A program made the position numbers and the translations under genes. A DNA stretch of 64,000 nt from Prostheceraeus crozeri (Eukaryota; Platyhelminthes; Polycladida; Euryleptidae), in NCBI GenBank assembly GCA_907163375.1, contig CAJQUW010013674.1:1-64000 (forward strand). Reading direction: 5' to 3'. Positions within the stretch are counted from its first letter, which is position 1. Each line of letters opens with the position of its first letter. Positions 30,158 to 39,901 of the stretch are shown piece by piece. Under the pieces are notes generated by a model. The model saw only the letters and a list, made by a program, of their open reading frames with translations, had not been told where the DNA came from and searched no databases.

Positions 30158-30985
30158 TTAGAAACAACATATTTCAGCTACACTTTTATAATCCTCTTCA
30201 TTTAGTATCTTCTTTTCTAACAGTCTTTTCAATATAGCATGAATTTCATTGAAACTAGAATTATGTCCTTCTTTTATTGCAGATATTAAAATATTTAATC
30301 TATTTAGTAATTCTTGTGGATCATCTGGTAAAAATACAGTTGTTTCAGTTTTCTGTTTTTCAGATAAACCTTTCCCTACTTTAACTCCCGTTGATAATAA
30401 ATTTTCTAATTGTTTATAACGTCTAAGAGATTTTACTGCACCAACTCTGTCTAACATAGCTTTATATTTTATGAGATCTTCTACAGCATAATTATTTAAA
30501 TCTGCTCCTCTTAAAAGATTAACAAAATTTCTATCTAAATTAAAAGGAGATTTATCTGGTGAAAAAATTAAACCTCGAAAAGGTTGTGGAAATATTTCTT
30601 TTTGTCCGAGATAAAATCTAGGTATTGTTTTTCCATCTATAAATGAAATAGAATGTTCAAATTGCATAGATTTTGGTAATTTCTTATTAATGTTTGATTC
30701 TAGTAATCCATAGTCATCTAATATAGTTTTGTGCTCTGGATCTGTTATATCAATTTGTTTATCATTATTTGTAAGTTCTTTTTCAAGAGTTTTAAATGGT
30801 TTCATAGTTTTTTCAAAATCAGTTTTTACTTGTTCGCTTTGCTGCATTTTTTCAAACATATCAGATTGAATACCAGCTTTTATCATTCTATGTTGAAGAT
30901 GATTTTCTTTCATAATATTTCTTTGTTTTATTAACTCTTTTAATTGTTTTATTCTTTTAAAATTATCAGCTCTAATTTTATCCAT
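30158..30985 (-). CDS. Conserved Polinton protein of unknown function
   Basis: 275 aa if it starts at MDKIRADNFKRIKQL (30985), which I prefer because that ATG alone has the tattttaaaa context; the frame is open for 22 more codons upstream. Helical and charged first third; centre with GQKEIFPQPFRGLIFSPDKS; C-terminal LPDDPQELLNRLNILISAIK then EGHNSSFNEIHAILKRLLEK. Proteins ending with such DDPxELLxRLxLLxxxxxAGN text accompany many invertebrate Polintons, near the penton and ATPase genes, and are thought to be virion components. No enzyme motif. Confidence 0.65.
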   Translation of the reverse strand: MDKIRADNFKRIKQLKELIKQRNIMKENHLQHRMIKAGIQSDMFEKMQQSEQVKTDFEKTMKPFKTLEKELTNNDKQIDITDPEHKTILDDYGLLESNINKKLPKSMQFEHSISFIDGKTIPRFYLGQKEIFPQPFRGLIFSPDKSPFNLDRNFVNLLRGADLNNYAVEDLIKYKAMLDRVGAVKSLRRYKQLENLLSTGVKVGKGLSEKQKTETTVFLPDDPQELLNRLNILISAIKEGHNSSFNEIHAILKRLLEKKILNEEDYKSVAEICCF

Positions 30986-31106
30986 TTTTAAAATATAATA
31001 TTTGAATTTTGTGGTAACATTGGAATACAACAAAAACATTTTACTGAACAAATTATTTTTTTATTGCTTTGTTGTTTGACATCCTTTCGTTTAAAGTTTT
31101 CTCTTT

Positions 31107-31832
31107 TTAAGTTTTGTTTAATAAAGTTTTGTTCAATAAAGTTTTGCTTAAATTTTCGCTTAAAGTTTTTAGCTCTTCTAAAAAAAATTTGTCATTTTCT
31201 TCATTAGAAATTTTAGCATCACTAGAAATTTTGCCATCCTTTTTATTTTTATCATCAACTTTTTCTGTCTGTGATTGAAATAATATTTGATTTACTTCAT
31301 TAGCTATTTGATCAAATTTTTCAATCTCATCTAACGTAATAACATTATCATCACATACTCTTTGAAAGTAGTAATGTAGTTTATCATAGACTTCTTTAAT
31401 ATGTAAATGCTTAGTTTTTAATGATTTTCGTTTCTTAGTTATTAAAGATTTATCTAACATTGTAACAAGTGAAGTTGCAAAAACACCCGTACCTGTTAAA
31501 GCTGTAGCAACTACTGGAATTACTAAAACACCTGAAGATATAACAATTGTCAAAGCACCTAAACTTATTGTTAAGAATATGCCAATTCCTTGTGTTACAT
31601 TCTTAACTTTAGTCCATCTCTTTCTTAATTTTTTATAATGCTCTAATCTTAATAATAATTGAGATTCCTTATCTTTCATATACCTAACTCTATCTTTGTG
31701 TTTTTCTTTGTTCATTTTTTCAATGTTAATCTTTTCAATGTCCATTAAAGTAGAACTACGTTCATATGATAACGAAGGATATATTCTTGCGGTTTCTTCC
31801 ACTTTTGTTTCATCCACTTTTGTTTCTTCCAT
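31107..31832 (-). CDS. Terminal hydrophobic protein with paired glycine-rich helices
   Basis: 241 aa. The N-terminus carries short KVDET/KVEET repeats, then a charged coiled coil (30-75). Residues 82-125 are a long hydrophobic glycine-rich stretch (GIGIFLTISLGALTIVISSG, then VLVIPVVATALTGTGVFATS) that could form a membrane hairpin. The tail KHLHIKEVYDKLHYYFQRVC followed by DDNVITLDEIEKF resembles the HxxIxxLAxxKLxxI...ISDEEF tail of a family often seen beside cnidarian and other invertebrate Polintons. Function unknown; membrane or vesicle association is inferred. The 5' 73 codons lie in the terminal repeat, so the left end carries a partial copy. Expansion of the N-terminal repeat differs between copies. 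Confidence 0.65.
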   Translation of the reverse strand: MEETKVDETKVEETARIYPSLSYERSSTLMDIEKINIEKMNKEKHKDRVRYMKDKESQLLLRLEHYKKLRKRWTKVKNVTQGIGIFLTISLGALTIVISSGVLVIPVVATALTGTGVFATSLVTMLDKSLITKKRKSLKTKHLHIKEVYDKLHYYFQRVCDDNVITLDEIEKFDQIANEVNQILFQSQTEKVDDKNKKDGKISSDAKISNEENDKFFLEELKTLSENLSKTLLNKTLLNKT

Positions 31833-32359
31833 TTTTAAAGAAATATTTTTAACGGGCGAAGCCCTGAACCTTCGGTTCGCAAGTCACATGATATATTTTA
31901 AAAACCTGAAAAATGGATAAAATTCATGAATTTGAAATTCTCAACTTTTATGATTTTCGGTGTCCGGTTTTACATGACCTGGAACGGTCATGATTTAAGC
32001 AATGAAAAATGTCATAATCACAAATTTGAGATTCTCAACTTTTATGATTTTTTCGGTGTCCTGGAACGGTCATGATTTAAGCGAGGGTGAAAATCGAACC
32101 GAAGGTTCTAGGGCTTCGCCCGATTGTAATTCTCAAATTTTGAGATTTTGAAAAATTTGAAAAATTGGGTATTTTTAAAAACGCTTAAATTTTCGCCCTT
32201 CGGCCTTCAGCCACGTGAAATTTGAAGTCTACCTAAATTTTTGAAATTTTTTGAAATTTTGATTTTTTGAAAAAACCCGCAAAAGTGTGACATCCGGCGC
32301 AAGCGAAGCGAAGCAAAGCGAAGCGAAGCGTCGCGCCGGATGTCACACTATAAACTACT
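31614..32359 (-). repeat. Right terminal inverted repeat of Polinton 1
   Basis: Mirror of 14450-15195, containing the terminal hairpin (32285-32348), the catgaccgttccagg words in reverse, the mini-hairpin pairs (31854-31878, 32096-32121) and the start of the terminal gene. Confidence 0.9.
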
Positions 32360-32365
32360 TCCAGG
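32360..32365. repeat. Target-site duplication of Polinton 1, right (TCCAGG)
   Basis: Exact copy of 14444-14449, directly after the terminal CT. Confidence 0.9.
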
Positions 32366-34944
32366 CGCTTGCAATGATATTGATCACATTGTGAAAGCTT
32401 CAAGTTCAGATGTCATCAGCTGACCGGTGTGCTTTGTTAAAAAGTTTTCTTGCTCCTATTGAAAAATAAAATAAAAAAATTTCTACAAGTCACCACCCTT
32501 CAGATAGGAATCTGCAACTTGCAAAATGCCATTTTTCTTAAGATCTAGCAATGTGGCCAGGGGCTACCATTTTAGTCTTCTAGTCCTATAATGTGTGAAT
32601 ATAACCGTGAAATCAGATTTCTATGAAAACTGCTATTGCACTGGTAGTGACTAAAATCTAGTGGTGGAACATTGATCATTCAACTTGTAAGTCGAAATAA
32701 AAATCCAGAAGCGTATATACAGCACCCTCATTCTGAAGCACAATGTTCAATATCATCAGTACGACTACAACAAGCCGCATAGGCTTGCATGAATGGTGTT
32801 ATTGCAAATATGCCCTGAAGCACAATCAGAAAGTGCTATTGAGAAAAGTGAGATTTGATTGGATTCATTCAAGTAAGACCAATTTTTATCAGTATATGTA
32901 GTTGTATTTTTTAGGGCAACAGAAAATCAATTTTATGTACTGAACGCAGAAATGTGAACACAATTTATTTTGCTTGATTTCGATTGATGAAATAGAAATT
33001 AAATTCACCGACTATCCACCAAAATCTAAAGTATAGTTATGCAATCTACTTTCTATTAATTCTAACAAATCAACAAAACACAGCCTGTGGTGTAAACGCA
33101 ACAATTAACTTAAAAGATCTCGCATTTCCATTTTTTATCAAAACATCTTTGTTTGCTTGAAAAATAGTTCATTTGGGACTCCTTGATACTGTATATCCGT
33201 GAACTCTCCAGTACTTGATATTTTAATTGCAATCATTTCTCGGCCGCTATCAATATATTTTATGCTCATTCTTTCGGTTAGTGACTTTTTCTCGTGTACG
33301 TCAATCTTAATTTGACGTGTTTTCCCGCAAGATTGCAATCTTGTCAGATTAAATATTCATTGAATTTACAGCATTAGCTGCTGGATTAATTTTCACTTCA
33401 TCTTACATAAGTCAATAAGGACTCTTTCAAGATTTTCCATTTCAATTTCGCATCAAGACATAATTGTTTACTATTAGGAGTAGGTACTTGATAAATAGCA
33501 GATATGCGACAGATAATGACAAACCAGTACTTTACAGTCATTGAATCAAATAGATATTGCTGCCATGTCACCATTATCGCAGTCAGTTGAATATTCATGC
33601 CACATTAGCTGTTTGTCAAATATTCACTTTATCTCAAGAGTTTTTTAATAAAAATAACACGAAATAGTAAAAAATTCGAAAAATCCAGGAAGCGGAAGGT
33701 GCCAAAGTACAACTGCCCTAGTGGAGAATCGCGTAGATTATTGGGTTACTTAAAGCGAATGAATATGAATTAATACTAATAACAGAGTAACCCACCCCAC
33801 TACAGATTAGGAAACGAAGCAAGAATTTATTTTTGTGCAAGAATTTATTATTGGATTAACCTTGTAACCTCTTTCCTTGAAGATATTGAAAATGCCCTTA
33901 GCTCTTGAAGTGAAGGCGGAAGCATCAGATGAAATTCTAGCGAACCTGATGAGCTGAGCAGCAAAGATGTTTAAGCTCACTGTTCAAGGGCACATTACTT
34001 TCGGGGAAGGTATATAGCACCACTAGGAAGCTGAACTCGTCAACCTTGCGATAAAGCTCCGTGCTGTATAGGCCACTATCTTGGATTCTGATTATACGCA
34101 TTTCTACACGCTAAATACTAAGATCGAATACGATTAGGCCTACTTCAAAAGGCATTTTTGTTTGGCAGTGACTTGACACGGAGTAATGCCATATTAGCAA
34201 CAAGCACTAGAGCATGACCATAACATACCGAATAGAAATTATAAAATATTCTATGACAAATTTCAAGACACCACGGTTTCAATATTCAACTTCTCGAGTA
34301 TCAAGAAAGTCCATGAAATCATCACTTATATAAGGTACACTGACCCATCGAATTCAGAATTCGGCAACTTTTTGCAATATAAAATGCTATCAGTTTGCTA
34401 CTCATTCACCATTATTATTAGCATTTTATTACCTTATCTCATAACTTCTGTTATTTGTTATAATTATTTAGTATGGTGTTGAATATCATCCATGAGTTGT
34501 CTGCATGCAAAATCAATAATTAAAATACAATCTGCAGCTGCCATCTGCTACTTCTATCTCAACTGTCTCTTGCTTCCCAAGGTTCTAAATTTTGGACAAG
34601 TTATTTCTTCAACCCAAAATCCATTGTTTAGTCGAAATATTTGAATTAATATTCAGCAGTCTACACCCACACCACAGCCATGAATATGCAACATTGACAA
34701 ATGCAGGCAGATATTGACTTTTGCAATTCTTCGCCGCTAGAGTAGCACAGGTAGATCTCAGGAAATTGATAACTTCATCTCACAGCAAACAATGAAATCA
34801 ATGTTAAGCATTCTTATCATGTTCCATTCTACTATCGTCCGAAGCACAATACCATATAGGCATCCTGGTGAAGTAGATGCCACCGATGGGTATCAAATCG
34901 TATCCATGCCATTAAAGTGAAAAGGTCCTGATTAAACATGGCAG
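32366..34944. other. Host non-coding DNA, nothing recognised
   Basis: About 2.6 kb of AT-rich sequence without supported exons or repeats. Two 66-codon minus-strand frames (33138-33338, 33398-33598) have no motif. Confidence 0.5.
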
Positions 34945-35070
34945 ATGAAATTATTTTGTAAAGAATCAGGAATGCTTTGATGTTAAACAATTATAATTAT
35001 TATCAAATACAAATTTTTCGGTCAGCATCCACTATATTCCGGTAAAAAAGGGAATTCATTATAGGGTTAA
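34945..35070 (-). repeat. Inverted partner of the Penelope-like 3' repeat
   Basis: Reverse complement of 38745-38885 at roughly 85-90% (shared words include aagaatcaggaatgctttga and ttaaacaattataattatta). It is 3.7 kb upstream of its partner, in opposite orientation. Penelope-like elements often carry such inverted or tandem terminal copies. Confidence 0.7.
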
Positions 35071-35099
35071 TATCGGAACGTATATTTTTCCAAAGAAAA

Positions 35100-35640
35100 C
35101 ACGTTAGGTGATGCAATGTACAGTGAAAAGTGAAAAACGAGATGATGAGGTACGATGATAAGGTGATACAAAATGATATTTACAAATGATAGAATAATGA
35201 TAGAATAATGATAAATGGTCATTAGATATTGAAAACACTGGAAGGAGAGGACAGTCAGTGGTGTATATGTAATTCAATGGTTACTATGTTATCATGAATC
35301 AATGGAGTATAATACAGCTATTATATCGAGTAATAAACGGCATGAATCTAATAAAAACTTGTTATTTTACGGAATCCCAACATGATTATTTTATGTTAAT
35401 TTATTTAATCCTAAATATTACGAGGTCCGGAACAGAATATTTATTATGTAATTTATTCATGTAATCGAGTAACGTATACAACATGAATCAAATCAATAAA
35501 AAGTAATGTAAATGATCTCACCTGTAAAGGAGCGTAAATTGCTAAACACCACGTTAAGTTGATAAAATCATTCCGGACCTCGAAAGAGCAGCTAGATTTC
35601 GTAAATTAGACTGAGATTTCTAATGCGATGTCTCGCTCTT
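35100..35640. other. Non-coding DNA with a small inverted pair
   Basis: No gene. cgaggtccggaa (about 35420) and ttccggacctcg (about 35569) are exact reverse complements 150 bp apart, possibly the ends of a small MITE. Confidence 0.4.
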
Positions 35641-35941
35641 TGTGGCATGTAGGTAAGTAGCATTCAGTTAATCAATCACTGTTCCAATCGGATTTGTGTG
35701 ATTGCAAATAGCGAATGTTCTGACGTCATTTGCAGCTTTGATGTATTTACTTAATTTTGTAACGCTTCCTATATTTAGTTTTTGTAGCATACCATAGAAA
35801 TCTAGTTTCGAAACATTAATAAGAAATGGTGTGTAACGTGATCTGATATCTCCGTAAACTGAGCATTCACAAATGAAATGAAATACAGTTTCTATTGTTC
35901 TATCATTGCACAAATAACATATACGACATGGCTTAAGATGC

Positions 35942-36205
35942 TTTGGTGGACAATCGATCCCCGCTACTTGCCTTAATGTCGGCGGTCACAATTGTGACGA
36001 GTTATTTATTCATTGATTATTATTGCCTTGACAACTGATGTGTGGTGGAGAGGGTTTGATCCTGCCAATTGACGGAGTGGCATAAGTGGCTCGTAGCTCA
36101 GTTGGTTAGAGGACAGGTCTAGTTAACCTTGGTCGTAGGTTCGAATCCTACCCGCCGCACATCTTTTGCATGGCAATTTGATCTATCGCTTATTTAATTT
36201 CATTG
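35942..36205 (+). mobile_element. Insertion in the LINE carrying a tRNA-like unit
   Basis: The LINE protein runs ...YEERI on one side and ...RICYLCN on the other, where related LINEs read ERxCxLCN without a gap. The intervening sequence of about 250-270 bp is therefore an insertion. It contains a tRNA-Thr-like unit in plus orientation near its right end and a gtcggcggtc word near its left. Because the tRNA part is at the far end, it is not a standard head-first SINE in that orientation. Exact ends are uncertain. Confidence 0.5.
36087..36160 (+). tRNA. tRNA-Thr(AGT)-like sequence, probably not functional
   Basis: Box A tagctcagttggttagag and box B ggttcgaatcc are almost canonical. The T arm (GTAGG/CCTAC) and anticodon stem (AGGT/ACCT) pair, and the loop ctagtta puts AGT at the anticodon. 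The acceptor stem does not pair (5' tggctcg against 3' ccgccgc), so it is a tRNA-derived part of a mobile insertion or a dead tRNA. Confidence 0.5.
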
Positions 36206-37219
36206 TTGTTAATATTCTTTCTTCGTATTCTAACCTATTTCTATAACTTCCTGTTCTTACCGCCAAATTATGATTTCCACACATCATTTTCAACAATGGT
36301 GCGATATCTCTATGTGGTAAATTAAGAGTCAGATAATGCTTCATAGAGCAATCAAATAGTGCTGATTCCAAATAATCAGTTTCAGTTCTGCTTCTTTTAG
36401 CATCGTTTATCCATTCGGTTCTAAAATATTCAGTTAACCTGGTCTTAACGGTATTCTTACATTGTCTGACAGTTATGTTTAAAGTTTTTATGCTTTCATC
36501 TAGGTATGACAGATTAACTCGCTTGATCAGCTTTCCTATTCTCCAACACCATGTATACAAATATTTGTTGTCAGTTAAATTTCGTGAAATTTGGTCAAAA
36601 CAAAATTTTATAATACTATTATTATGATTGAACATAATTTTAATCCAAAAATTGATAGCAGCTTTATGAAAATAAAATTCTAAAGGTAGTAATCCAAACT
36701 CAACAATCAAACAATGGGTTGCTGTTGTAGGTGACAAATTATAGAAACGTTTGTAGAATTGAAACTGTATTTTATTTAATTCAGTTAATTTGTTATAGAA
36801 GCAAAATTCTCCACCATATTGCATTTTTGATAAAGTTAACATTTCAAATGTGTTTATTACAATTGTTCCATTAACGTCTCCAAGTTCTTTCAATTTTTTA
36901 GCAGTTAAATAAGCAGATTGATTGCCTTTTTTAGAAAGTGAAAGTAAATGCCTTTTAGTATTATTTGAAATCCAAAATTCTAAGTATTTATATTCTTAAA
37001 CGATTTCAATTTGTTTTGTATGATCGTTCAAAATGATATTTATAAAATCATTTTCATGAACGTCATTATGAATCATAATTTTCGTTTTATCGTAGTTAAT
37101 TTGAAGACCAATGATGTAGCAGAAATTGTCAACTATTTCTAGTTGTTTGATTAGACCAGCTTTGTTATTGCTCATTAGTACTATGCAAGCAATTCTAACA
37201 AAAAACATAGTTCAAAACA

Positions 37220-38525
37220 GAATTAATAAGCTCAATAAAGACCGCCGACAATGAAGAACAATTCTTTCCTTACAGTTATGATATTTGCTCTATGTGCACG
37301 TCTACTCCAATTGCAGACGCGATCTCAGCAATAATCAGCAAATTTGAAGAAATTGACATCCACCACATCAAAGGCATTTTTCTGAATCAGATTGAAGACT
37401 TGTTACGTGTCATATTGAACGATGCATTTTCCAATTTAATGGCAACATCTAGCAACAGATCAAAGGATTATCTCTGGGATTTTCCCTTACAAGTTTGCTG
37501 GCTTCTGTTTTTGTATTAAAAATCGAAAACATGGCATTACGAACAATTTATTGATGACCTACCTCTATTCAAAAGATATGTTGATGACTGCTTTGCGCTA
37601 GTGAAGAGTGAGACTCTCTTGAAATATTGCAACTATTGAACTCGCAACACCCATTGCATAAAATTCGAGATTGAATTCCCAAAAAACAATAGAAAAACCC
37701 TGAGTCTACTTGATTTTACCGCTACAATAAATCAACAACAACAACCTAATTCCGAATTCTATAAAAAAACAAGCGAAGAAAAATATATTCGTACCCTTTA
37801 AATCAAGTATGCCAACTAACAAAAAAATCAATTACATCGTGAATGAAAGGAAAAGGATATCGGAAAGATGTTCCAGTATACCTACTGTTTATACAAAAAA
37901 ACACGAGAGACTTTGACGACATGCTCAAAAGAAGTGGACACAATGATGAAATCAAGAATGTTTGAACGGTCAACAACCTAAAAAGAAAAGGAAAGAACGA
38001 TCCGAAGTGACTCAACAAACAACCTCTATACTTCCTTTCTGTATATATATGACAAAATGGACAAAAGAACACAGCGAATTTTTCGAAAATATAGCATAAA
38101 TGTCCGTTTAACAAGAAAAACAAGACCATTCGGCAATATCTGAGACAGAAAAATCTTCATCAAACAGTTGTACTCTCACCAACTGTCCATTGAATAAAAA
38201 CGAATTGTGTAATCAGAAAAATATCATCTACCAAATCACACGCAACAAATGCAAAAAATTTTACATCAGTAATACCATCAGATCCTTTCATCATCGCTAC
38301 AAAGAACATCTAGCAACAAAAACATCCTCAGTTTATAAGCATATTCAAAACTGTCACATCATCAACTCTAGTCTCACGTGCTCAATTGTTGCCTATGATA
38401 ATGACAACACTAATATCCGTTTATGTGAATCATTTTTATCAACAAATTGGAGCCCTCTATTAACAACAAACAAGAGCTTTCCGGTTATCGAAACTTCCTT
38501 TTCTACTAACGTTTTCATGCAATAA
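37220..38525 (+). mobile_element. Penelope-like element: reverse transcriptase and GIY-YIG endonuclease remains
   Basis: Plus strand: a finger/palm stretch (CTSTPIADAISAIISKFEEI, compare FTNVPxxEAI), RYVDDCFALVKS as the catalytic YVDD block, LLDFTATI as the usual LDxxI, and at 38190-38525 a GIY-YIG nuclease: NIIYQITRNKCKKFYISNTI, then RSFHHRYKEHLATKTSSVYK and HIQNC. The G of YIG is S here. This RT plus GIY-YIG order is diagnostic of canonical Penelope-like elements. The reading frame changes several times, so the copy is dead and old. Confidence 0.8.
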
Positions 38526-38744
38526 CCTCCTTCTTTCCTTTTATACTTTTTTTACTCTTGCCTTAACTACTAGTCAGGTCAATCTCTATTGATATTGGTA
38601 AATTGTAGGCCAGTACTACCTGTCGCATTCATGATCATGATCATCATTCATATTCATACTTCATTGATGTCAATCATTTTTCCTTTCCTTTCCTGCCAGA
38701 CCCTACTCCAGTTATGTTAAACTGCGTTTCATGTCAGTATTAGC

Positions 38745-38885
38745 ACTGCTAACCCTATAATGAATTCCTTTCTTTATCTGAAGATGGTCTGTTGATGCTG
38801 ACCAAAAAAATTGTATTTAATAATAATTATAATTGTTTAACATCAAAGCATTCCTGATTCTTTACAAAATAATTTCATCACGTAT
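38745..38885 (+). repeat. Penelope-like terminal repeat copy
   Basis: Contains ccctataatgaattcctttc, gatgctgacc and aattataattgtttaacatc. Reverse complement of 34945-35070. Position just after the GIY-YIG domain fits the 3' end of the element. Confidence 0.65.
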
Positions 38886-39839
38886 CCATCCTGTCCTTAA
38901 GAAACAATTTCGCCATCGGTGTTCCTCTGAATTCCCCTCATCTTTCAGCAAACGGTTTCTATGGAGAGCACTCAGGGTAGTAGACTTAGGTGACACAGCA
39001 AAAAGAAATAAATTCTAACCCTTTCCTCTCCATGCCGGGAGAAGAGGGGTTGACCCCTGCCGCATTTTTGCTGTGATTCTCGTAAAACCAGGCCAACACA
39101 TGCTTTTGACTTTTAGTTTTACTGCATATTTATTTTTTCACCAAAAATTGGTGGATTAAGATGGTCTTATCTATGAGCCATATCGTGTTCACCTATTTTA
39201 CCATAGACATCGAATAGCATTCAAAATTCAAGTGTTATATAAATGCTTCTTATTAGAATTTCAGCAGCAAAGGCACTTTTAGTTGTCATTTTTGTTTCTT
39301 TTTCTACCCATTATATTATTTTTGGGCATCTGAAAATCGTCCTGCTTTATAATCACATTTGAAATAACATAGAATTGAAGGATCGTGCACCATTTCCCAG
39401 AGATACCATCACTAGAAAGTTCACACACGAAATATATGTATTGTTCTATATCTTCGCGGAACAGTACTTTAGAAGTAACTGAGGGGCCGATGAAAGCCCG
39501 GAAAGGACAGTGTCAAGAATAGAAAAAACCTCAATGAATCTCCCAATAAATTGCGGGAATTCTTTTCACAGTCAGTGTCATGCTGACATCATTTTCTGAT
39601 CATGTTAGTTAGCATTTGCGACCAATGATGGACGTGACCATCAGTACTAGGAGAACGATACAGAAGAAATTCTGAGCCCCTTTTCTACGAAGAAGCTATT
39701 ACTATACGTACCGTCAGGCCTACTCGTTAGTCTGCATGCATTGTATACACTGCATGAATGGCGCTTCTGCACATTTCATTGGGGCTGTCGCTCGTCCAGC
39801 CCACCTAGTATGGAACAAGGTGCAGTGCGACATGTCTGT
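38886..39839. other. Host non-coding DNA
   Basis: No gene recognised. Confidence 0.5.
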
Positions 39840-39893
39840 TACTGCATAATGAGTTTTTACTTGTCTCATAAAATGAGGCAGATGAGAATGATG

Positions 39894-39901
39894 CTGTACA
39901 G
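39894..39901. repeat. 8-bp target duplication of hAT-like element, left
   Basis: ctgtacag; the right copy at 41348-41355 is ctgtacac, 7 of 8 identical. Eight bases is the hAT size. Confidence 0.6.

Larger units (their letters stand above)
14688..32121. repeat. Dispersed mini-hairpins of element 1
   Basis: Short perfect stems closed by a three-base loop, mostly GAA/TTC or AAA/TTT. Examples: gggc-gaa-gccc 14688-14698, gaacc-ttc-ggttc 14701-14713, 14931-14955, gaacc-aaa-ggttc 19157-19169, ggagc-gaa-gctcc 19869-19881, ggagc-tcc-gctcc 21450-21462, ggcacc-tgc-ggtgcc 21740-21754, 23641-23666 (two), 31854-31878, 32096-32121. Those near 18519-18583, 21450, 21740 and 23641 are inside coding frames. 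The stems differ but the architecture repeats. Confidence 0.8.
14450..32359. mobile_element. Polinton/Maverick (adintovirus-like) element 1
   Basis: 17,910 bp, begins AGTAGTTTATAG and ends with the reverse complement. It is bounded by 6-bp duplications TCCAGG and by inverted repeats of about 745 bp that are nearly identical. It carries the full Polinton set: protein-primed-type DNA polymerase B, retroviral-type integrase, adenain-like protease, FtsK/HerA-type packaging ATPase, major capsid and penton proteins, plus adenovirus-like pVI/pX relatives and a fibre-like protein. AT content is well above the flanks. No breaks are obvious in the recognised genes, so it looks whole. Near-identity of the two ends suggests a young copy. 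It contains a left-end accessory region (14977-17170) with tandem repeats and an unrecognised gene. Confidence 0.95.
35641..37212 (-). pseudogene. Non-LTR retrotransposon (LINE) fragment, reverse transcriptase thumb to C-terminal finger
   Basis: On the minus strand: the end of the palm (IVLMSNNKAGLIKQLEIVDN, then IGLQINYDKTKIMI, the usual LL...L...GLxVNxxKTKxM), then a 236-aa thumb/connection region (36183-36893, TKLTELNKIQFQFYKRF-like, with CGNHNLAVRTGSYRNRLEYE near its end), then a zinc-finger end CRICYLCNDRTIETVFHFIC (about 35880-35940). The palm catalytic dyad region is degraded. A frame break lies between palm and thumb near 36970, and about 250 bp of foreign DNA separates the thumb from the finger. 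5' two thirds absent, where the Penelope-like element abuts. Confidence 0.75.

Noticed and set aside
14450-32359. Free virus or virophage contig instead of an integrated element
   Set aside because: Exact 6-bp duplications and animal repeats on both sides show integration; an integrase is present.
36087-36160. Functional tRNA-Thr gene
   Set aside because: The acceptor stem does not pair and the unit sits inside an insertion that splits a LINE.
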